The notes beneath the pieces are model-generated. The model was not told the origin of the DNA. It searched no databases and worked only from the letters and a program-made list of their open reading frames with translations. 64,000 nt of DNA from Rhinopomastus cyanomelas (lineage: Eukaryota > Chordata > Aves > Bucerotiformes > Rhinopomastidae): contig VXBP01000239.1 in NCBI GenBank assembly GCA_013400115.1, positions 1 to 64,000 on the forward strand, read 5' to 3'. Positions 56,649-64,000 of the stretch are shown here, piece by piece. A program made the position numbers and the translations under genes. Each line of letters begins with the position of its first letter. Positions within the stretch are counted from its first letter, which is position 1.

Positions 56649-59600
56649 AGTACCTGGATTCCTACTGTTTTTTAAGCAGCACTATGAAGTGATTTGGTTC
56701 AGAGCAGCAGCTTTCTGGTGTGGAGGATGGAGAGAACAGTGAGATATCTTCTGTAAGCTTTTTGGTAGCAGGGGAATATGGTAAAACAAACCTATTTATA
56801 AATTCTGTAGGTATCCAATCTGTTTTGTCATCTGGACAACTAGCAGCCATAAATAAAGAACAATGCTCATCTGACAGTGAATTAGGCTTCCTTTGCCATT
56901 ACTCTGAGTAGCTGTGGAGCCCAAGAGCTGACATGAGGAAGTTGTGCAGGTTCCTCCAAAGCAGTGCAGTCATCTACTGTTACCACAAGGCATGAAACTT
57001 TTTCCTTTCTTCCTCTTTGGTTCAACGTATGTTAACATTTTTCAGCTGAAAGAAACTAGAAAGGGGCAAAGGACAGGAGAAGCGTAGCCCTTGTCTTTAA
57101 ATGGGTTTCACTAAGTTCTGGGAGCACATGAGGTAAAGGCTTTCAGCTGGCCTAACCCTCTACTCAAGTCTGGTAGAACTTCTTGTTTCATCTCGTCTTT
57201 GTAGAGGGAAGCAAGAAATACCATTGCTTCATCTGTTGGTTTTATCCAGTATTTTGTGTCTTTTATCCAGTATTTTAGAGTCTTGGATCTTTTATGGCCC
57301 ATTATGACAGTATTTTAGCTCATCGCTGTCTTCATCTTCATTGCATATATGCAAGTGCCAGTCAAAGGGAAGGAGATAAGTAGAGCAGAGTCTTTCAGGA
57401 AACCTCACACCACAGGTGCTGGATCTGTCCTTTACAAGTTCCCTCACAATAGGAGCCCCCTTCATTTCTGTTCACCCCATGTCCAATTCAGTAATGGAAA
57501 GCACTGAATTTGATCGGTTTCTTTCTCCTCAAAGAAATAATAAGCCAAGGATGAAAATGCATTGTCCCGGTGGATGAAAGACAGATCCTTGCTAAGCAGA
57601 AGAAATAGCCACAACAACAAAATGCTGATTTCTGGGGGGCTTCAGTGCTCCGACTAGTACTTTACACTGATTGTGTGCCAAGTCATTATTTAGGCAAACT
57701 AGATAATCTGCGCTGCAACTTCAAATGGGGGAATCACTGAGGCACCTGCTCTTTGTTTGTCTGATGGAACAGAGAAACTCAAATGAATAAAAGCAAGGAG
57801 ATGTTGGCCCCAGATACTGGCCATCCCTGGAGCATCTGTTGGAGCAGTGAGACTACGATAAGAGGCACCACGACACGCTCTGTGGGCTGCGCAAGAGGGA
57901 AGGATTTAATCAGGTTTTTCTGCCTTCTCCAACAGATGTGTTGACAACCCATAAGCGTGCAGCTCTCATTTGCAGGAGTTATTTGCCCCCAAGAGCTTTA
58001 ATGTAATTTTCAGGCAGTTTTCTAGCCCCTGTTTCTCTCATTTCTTAAATATATGTGTTTCCTCAAGAGAAAATGGTAATAATCCTCTGAAACAGAAATG
58101 GATGGAATTCAGCCCAGTCAAAACCAATCAGATCCTTCAGATTTAAGGTTCATATACTTCATTTAAATGATCTGCTAATGAACATGAGCAAAAACACAGA
58201 GCCGTGTTGGTCACAGGGAATTTACTGACACTCATTCACTTTGATTTTTTTTCCTCTCTGCTCTGTTGGTGCCCACATTATCTGACAAAAGTGGGGTTTT
58301 ACTTGGGTTTTTTGATTACTTTTTTTTAATCAAAGACATTATTGGCTCCTTATTGCTTTGTGGAGAGAGATTGGATAATCAAAGCTGCTTCTACCCACAA
58401 CATATAAAATTATTCAAGTTAATATTGCAGATGCTAGGGGACAGGAGACTCACGGACTCTGGAAATCTCTCCTCACCCACATCAGAAGAGTCTTTGTATT
58501 TTGAGGCCTTGTGAGTGGGAAGACTTGTCTTTGATGGGTCTTAGGGTTGTAAAGGTGGGTTATTTGCAGGTTTAAGGTTTATGGTTTACTCACACAGTGC
58601 AAAAGCTGCCCTCTGCCTTCCTTCTAGGATCCTGCCAGCTGTAGAGATGTTGCTTTCTCGGGTGCTCACCGAGCAATCTGATGCGTTCGACAGCTCAAAG
58701 GAGCATGAAGATAAAAGTAGTCTTAACATTTCACAGCTAAGTAATGAGTAGGAGCAAAAAAGCACGGTGTAGACATGATGTGCCTCCAGTAAATCATCAA
58801 CAAAACTCTGACTTTAAATGTTCACTTCTCAGAAGAGAATGCAACTTTTCAAGGGAAAAGAAAGCCTTTGTGATTGATGTACTACAGCAGGGCTCAGGAG
58901 ACGAGCTAAACACCTAATTGCTCCTGCAGCTTCTTTGAGTGTGATTCATCTGGTGTAACTTTACCTACCTGTAAGTTGTGTTTAATTTACACTGGTTATT
59001 CAAAGCCCTTTTATGAGAGACACACACTTCTAGTTCATCCAACCATCTTAACTGATAGCTCTTTCTAAGGTGCTTTATTACTTTCCTATGTCAAGGGAAT
59101 GAATCTCCTTTTCTTCCTAAGCATGTAGCTTAGATGGAATCATCTCATCCACCTTCATCATTCCTCTGACATTGCAGCAGCAAGGACATTTTCTCTACTT
59201 GAGCTGGTATAGGCTTTGGGGATGCAGACAGCATCACTTGTGGGGCGCTTGTGCATGACTAGGTCTGTACAAAGGGCAGTTTAAAATCCTGCAGTAAAAG
59301 TGACAGTAGTTATATTTTGTATGTGACTGATCTTTCTTCTTCTGTAAACCTCAAGGCCTTAAATGATGTTCGTAGAGGGTGCCAGAGCAGAGCCGTAACA
59401 GCATGGTGCCCAAATTAGAATAATTCAAATTTCTCTTGGAACACTCGAGGTCCAGAACACAGGTTTTGTACAACAAACTTACATTAGTCATTCTCATTTT
59501 TTCCAGTGACTGAGTTTAGAGTGTGACCATGTCTCAATGGTCTAGTTAGCTCATCAGCCTGGTGTGCGGGTTTGATTGGCAAACCTGACAAAGTCACTGA

Positions 59601-59875
59601 TCCCGTACTAACTCTTTCTGTATTGTGTTTGCAAATGACAACACAGTACTAAATATTGTGATCCAGTCTTTGCAGTTCAAGTCTCCTCCACCTCATCCAC
59701 ACTTTTCATGAATAATCATAGCATTAGTGCCTTGAACAAGGTTGGTCTCGTTTTCTTTTCATGTTTTTATAGCCTGGTTGTTATGCTCTGTGTTTCTGAA
59801 AGCTGACTTGTGATCAACTAAAATAAGCAAAATATGGTCTTAATTCTACCTTGTTTGTTCTTTTTGTCTTTTCAG

Positions 59876-60007
59876 TGGCTGCATCAACTGCTAATTCCAC
59901 AGCTGGTGCGGCCATGAATTCTTTGACTTCTCTGGGTACTCTCCAAGGATTGGCTGGAGCCACTGTTGGACTGAATAATATTAATGCACTAGCAGGTACC
60001 GTAAACA
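59876..60007 (+). CDS. CELF2: CELF2 coding exon (132 nt, or 120 nt with the upstream donor), divergent linker
   Basis: The exon follows a T-rich acceptor ending TCTTTTCAG. It encodes V-AASTANSTAGAAMNSLTSLG then TLQGLAGATVGLNNINALA, the Ser/Thr/Ala-rich linker typical of CELF2. Two donors are usable in phase 1. The first, GTACCG after 59995, would end ...NALA plus G. The second, GTGAGT after 60007, adds GTACCGTAAACA and so four residues (T-V-N-S once the next exon completes the codon). The downstream site fits the donor consensus better, so I annotate it as the end. The next exon, beginning MAALNG in family members, lies beyond the window. Both forms would leave the reading frame intact. Confidence 0.95.
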
Positions 60008-62694
60008 GTGAGTATTTATTGCTGTGGTGGACAGCCTTCCCCAGTAACAATTATGCCACAAAAACTATCAGCTGTACAGTGATGATATGATTATTTTTGA
60101 TCTATTCACAATATAAGGTGGTCAGGTTGATCTAGTTCCATTCATGGTATATATGCAGTTCTGGAGTCTTTAAGTTTCATGTAGTTTGCTCTGCAAAGTG
60201 AAGTCCCTTGGGTCCCTGCACAAAGACTCCTTTTCCTGCTGGGCATATGGAAGAAATGTCACCAGGGATTTGAGATCTCTAGGTTATAGGAGAAGCTTCT
60301 TTTTCATTTAGGGTGTCTGACAACAGGTATAACACCGGCATACAAAACCTCTCTCAGAAAGGTGATGATAGGAAACACAGAGGCAGTCCTTTTAAAATGT
60401 CTGCAGAAATTATCCAATCGACTTGAGAGCGACACATTTTAAAAACAAAAGGCAAGTGTTTGGCATTTAATTGGCAAGAATAAGAGGATGATGCAGTCAG
60501 TCACCTGGAAACCAAAGCGTGCACTTCTGTCCTATGACATCTCAAACAAACAGTGGCACCTGTAGCTGAGTAAGACGCCCATAGTTGGCTAGAACATTCT
60601 TCCTTGTTTTTAGCCTTGATCAAGATTTCCCTGAAGAAGAAGAAGGATTTTATTTTTTTAAAATGTTTCTGTTACAATGACTTCACCTCTGCCTGCAATG
60701 GAAGAGATTTGTCCAGCTGCATTTTCCCCCTCCCTTATTTTTTAGCTGCTCTTGCTCCTTGCATTTCCTTTTGCAATGCAAGGAACTTACTTGGTTATTG
60801 CCAGTCCATGACCCATCATAATGTAACCCCAGGAATGGATGTCCTCCTCAGTATCTCTTGCTCACTTTGATGCGCTGCATGATGTCCTTTTTGTCACTGT
60901 TACTTGGCTGCTCACTCAATCTTTTTGTTCTGTGATCTCTTGTTGTCATTGTCGTGAGCCGGGAAGGAAGGGGGCTAATGGATGTCCATGTAGCAATGTT
61001 GAGTGGTTGCATGGGGTCTTGTGTAAAACAAGTCTTGCTTCTGGCAAGGACATGCCACACAAACAACCTCATAGTGAATATGACTCAACAACTTGAGAAA
61101 TAGGTCCCAAAATGGAAAATGTTAGTATCCTTTCTTATTAATCTCCTAGTATTAAAGCAAGCTGCTGAGAATGGCAAGCATGAAAAGCTAATGTTCGTCT
61201 CCCAAGCTCTCATACGAAGAGAGCTACCCCGAAAAAGTGAGAAACCATTGAACATACTTTCCTGGTAAACAGCCACTGTGCTTTACTTGGTTTTTAAGAA
61301 GTCACAATATCGAGCACGAAGTTTGGCATCCCACCACATCCCTCCCACAAGTCCTAAGAACCCAGGCACACTAGAGCACTCCAGTATAATGCTCCCTTCA
61401 TCAAGACCCAGTGAGAATGAATCACCTGTGAGCTCCTGAATTCGCGTGGGAATGGTTCTGTTGCACTCCTTCTAACACTTCTTGCTAGGCTACACACTCA
61501 GAGTTGTCTCAGCAAGTATTTTGAGGTGATGTGTGTGCAAACTAATCTGCATGTGTTATTTGAAGCATTAATGATGTGTTCATAACCTAGTACCAAATTC
61601 CAGCTTGTTTTAAACCACCATTACTTCCATGGATCTGTACCAACAGTGACTTCAGTCCCAAATCTTCTTCATGAATGTTGTTATGGACACAGAGAGTGTG
61701 TGTGCCTACGATATCCGTACGTGTATAGCACTTACAAAATGTGTGTGGGTATGTCTGTCTATGTATCTGTGTGTACCAGGGAGATCTAAAGAGGGGGAAC
61801 GGCTTCCCCACGATACAACACGGTGCTGTGGCACTATTTCTCTCCAAAAGGTGACACTGATTACCAGCTTCAGGTACTTGTGATGTGAATGATGGAGAAG
61901 ATCTGTTCAACTAACAGCAACCTCCCCTGTCCATTGTAATGAGGCTTTTCCTAGTGATCTTGTCTGATTCATTTGTTCACACTCAGACCTGCCCAGGAGT
62001 TTGCCTTTGGAAAACCTCACATTCAATGAGTTTGATGTTGCCCATTAAGCCACAGTCACAAACACTCCAGTATGATCTGTTGATCGTGGAGGTTCCTGAA
62101 GTACTTGTGCAGAGAATCTGGAATTTTGGAATTGAGATGCTTCCAGTTACTGAATTAACAGGAGTGATCCAAAGCTCAAGTCAAGTGGAGCTTAACCCAA
62201 AAATTAGTTGAAGCACTGGGCTTGGATTCTCTTCTGTTGAAGCCATGTCATGCTCTTCATGTGAGAATCACAAGGAGAATGTCTTCCAGGCTGAGCTCAC
62301 TAGGAGACTTTTATCTGTTTTCTGGACCCTGGCTGGGTCCATGAAAAAGGAGCTGGGTGGTGGAGACTGTTGGTTCTCTCAGTGTGCAGACAACCATTGC
62401 AGAAAGATGTCTGGAGGCCTTAAAATTGAAGGAAGTGGGGAATGGTAAGTTTACCTGTTTCTAAGGGTTTGACAACGGTTGTATGTGTGTTTGGGGATTC
62501 ACCCAGTCTTCCCTCAGTGCTTGTAGCATCTAAAACCTTAAATGACAAAACATTAGACTCTCTTCCTTGGGCACGTAAGTTTAAATAACAAAAATAATTA
62601 TGAATTATGAGGGAAAACAAATAAAGAGGGGAGGTAGAGATTCTCTGCAGTTAAGAGAGAGGACCATGGATTCTAGACACTGGGCAGCTATTGC

Positions 62695-62840
62695 ACAATG
62701 TTTGTGTGTGAACCCAGGGCAGTCACTTAGCCCTTCTGTCCCCATATTTACATCTGTAAAAAGGAGATAAAACTATTTGTGACCATTTCAAAGGTGCTTG
62801 GAAAGCTCTTTGAGAGACCTTTGGATTTGCCAAGCGCTGT
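62695..62840 (+). mobile_element. Probable ancient MIR/CORE-SINE fragment
   Basis: TGTGTGTGAACCCAGGGCAG, TCACTTAGCCCTTCTGTCCC and ACATCTGTAAAAAGGAGATA line up in order with the conserved centre of MIR (the GTGTGACCTTGGGCAAGT..., CTCTGTGCCTCAGTTT and CATCTGTAAAATGGGGAT blocks). Many differences suggest great age. MIR elements are known as rare old relics in bird genomes. Confirmation needs a repeat-library search. Confidence 0.65.
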
Positions 62841-63466
62841 CACTTCTGTATTATGCAGAGTAACTCAAAAAAGTAGAAGGCCATAGATGAAAGACTCCAA
62901 AAGGTTATTTCACTGAAGTAAGGAAGGGACCAGAGTTCAATATCAGACCGAGGTGCACTGGCAGAGATAATGCAGAGATGGCAGAGATGTGTGACTGCAG
63001 CTGGACCTTGCAGATTTCATAAAAATGTAAAAAGGGAGAGCAGAAGAAAATGTCGAGAGCTTTCTGCAGACCTGTTTTGCTCGGGAGGGAAGTGTGCTTA
63101 GACACGTGCGCTGCTATAGCAGTAGCTGCGAGCCCTGCCCAGAAGCAGCGGGGAGAGCTGGGGCTGTCGGGCTCTTTGCTAATCTGAAATCATTTGGTGG
63201 GAAGAAACTATTGATTCTAGGTGAAAGAAAGGGGAGGATGCTGCCCGCTGCAACACAAAGCATGTTTATCTAGTAGGCTGATGACTCACAGGAGATAACA
63301 TGTTATCCTAATGCTTCCTCTATTATCAAGTTATTCCAACACTATAATAAAGGGAGAGATACAAGCTGCTTTATCAGGAGCCTTTAGCCAGTGCTGTGCG
63401 TATGCTCATGCAAGCAGTGACACAAACCTAAGAACACAACCATCAGAGCAGGCTGCAGGCAGGCAT

Positions 63467-63548
63467 GGAATATTATTATTATTATCATCATCTATCTGTC
63501 TGCGTATCTATTTATTTATTTATCTGGTTATTTATTTCTTTATTTGTG
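63467..63548 (+). repeat. Simple repeat, ATT/ATC then TATC/TTTA
   Basis: ATTATTATTATTATCATCAT, then CTATCTGTCTGCGTATCTAT and TTATTTATTTATCTGGTTAT: degenerate three- and four-base microsatellite. Confidence 0.85.
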
Positions 63549-64000
63549 GTGTCTTTGTTTTCCAAATGTCCCATCTTTTAGATACAAGATGCGTGACCTT
63601 GGTTTGCAAGTTTTTGTTCTGTCACTGGAACCATCACATCACAAATACCTGGCTCTGTCACGCTTGGACAGAGGTTTTTGCTCGAAGTAGTGGCGGCCAG
63701 TTATCTCCTACCAGGACACAGCGATGCTCTGAAGTGGGGTGAAGGGGAAAGACAAATCTTCAAAGCGTGAGACATTTTATTAAGGAAAGGCTAAGAATAT
63801 CACGCTGTCAAGTGTTTAGTCACACAAATTATAGTGATATCAAAAGGTGTAATTTATGCAGCACAATTCCCTTAATTGGCACAGACTCTGGAGCCAGAAA
63901 GGTGCCACTTGAGCAATTGTCCTGATTATCAGAGACTCATAGGAATACACTTTTCAAATCTACATAAGAGATGGGACAAAACTAGTAGGTCAGCATCTTT

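Larger units (their letters stand above)
40432..59875 (+). other. CELF2: CELF2 large intron (19.4 kb)
   Basis: The longest intron here and the one with most insertions: CR1 pieces at 40507, 40893, 41655 (with a nested copy), 42342, 45453, 47569, 48880, 52699, 53128, 54960, 55961 and 56228, plus a 30-bp minisatellite at 53341-53520 and a cytosine-rich tract at 51832-51866. The gaps 42707-45452, 45601-47568, 49421-52698, 53521-54959, 55054-55960 and 56649-59875 hold no repeat or gene I recognise. The block 51890-52110 is AT-rich with many TAAT cores. Confidence 0.85.
60008..64000 (+). other. CELF2: CELF2 intron, 5' part (to the window end)
   Basis: This is intronic sequence following the last exon in the window. 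No CR1 was recognised. It contains a GT-rich stretch (61695-61776), a probable MIR/CORE-SINE fragment (62695-62840) and a TTTA/ATT-rich simple repeat (63467-63548). The 143-codon frame at 63311-63742 runs through that simple repeat and is not believable as coding. Confidence 0.8.

Noticed and set aside
59521..59590. tRNA-like words (TCTAGTTAGCTCATCAG, GGGTTTGATTGG)
   Set aside because: The segments do not keep the spacing or stems of a tRNA and no CR1 tail follows; too weak to call a second SINE.
63311..63742. 143-codon plus-strand frame
   Set aside because: It runs through an ATT/TTTA simple repeat giving a Leu/Ile/Phe/Tyr-rich stretch that imitates a membrane segment; not coding.

Overview
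The window is vertebrate nuclear DNA, almost certainly from a bird. It carries more than two dozen CR1 LINE fragments that end in the ATTCTATG-type octamer tail typical of avian CR1, one tRNA-headed SINE with a CR1-like tail, and a eukaryotic gene split by long GT-AG introns. The bird order cannot be fixed from the sequence. The many CR1 copies that still read as recognisable C-terminal ORF2 would suit a lineage with a large CR1 load.

One gene accounts for all the credible coding sequence: the middle of CELF2 (CUGBP2/ETR-3), an RNA-binding regulator of alternative splicing and mRNA stability and translation. It lies on the + strand as seven coding exons: 3580-3628, 13318-13452, 25494-25573, 30485-30643, 32049-32112, 40297-40431 and 59876-60007 (or 59995). 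Their phases fit each other without a break. They encode the RRM1-RRM2 linker, all of RRM2, and most of the Gln/Ala/Ser/Thr-rich divergent linker. The exons for RRM1 lie upstream of the window, and those for the rest of the linker and RRM3 lie downstream. The last exon has two donors 12 nt apart in the same phase, so isoforms with or without four extra residues are possible.

Layout: 1-3579 is the end of an upstream intron. 3629-13317 (9.7 kb) holds several CR1 pieces and the tRNA-CR1 SINE. 13453-25493 (12 kb) holds CR1 internal and 3' fragments. 25574-30484, 30644-32048 and 32113-34600 are almost free of recognisable CR1. 32113-40296 has CR1 only in its second half. 40432-59875 (19.4 kb) is the most CR1-rich part, with nested and inverted copies and a 6 x 30 bp minisatellite. 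60008-64000 has no CR1 that I can see, but it has a probable ancient MIR/CORE-SINE fragment.

No second gene, CRISPR array, operon, intact transposon or virus was found. The points most worth checking are the tRNA-Lys-like/CR1 chimeric SINE, the repeated appearance of very short CR1 tail-only insertions with similar 5' ends, the tandem donor, two candidate cryptic exons in introns, and the 12-kb CR1-poor block around the RRM2 and linker exons.
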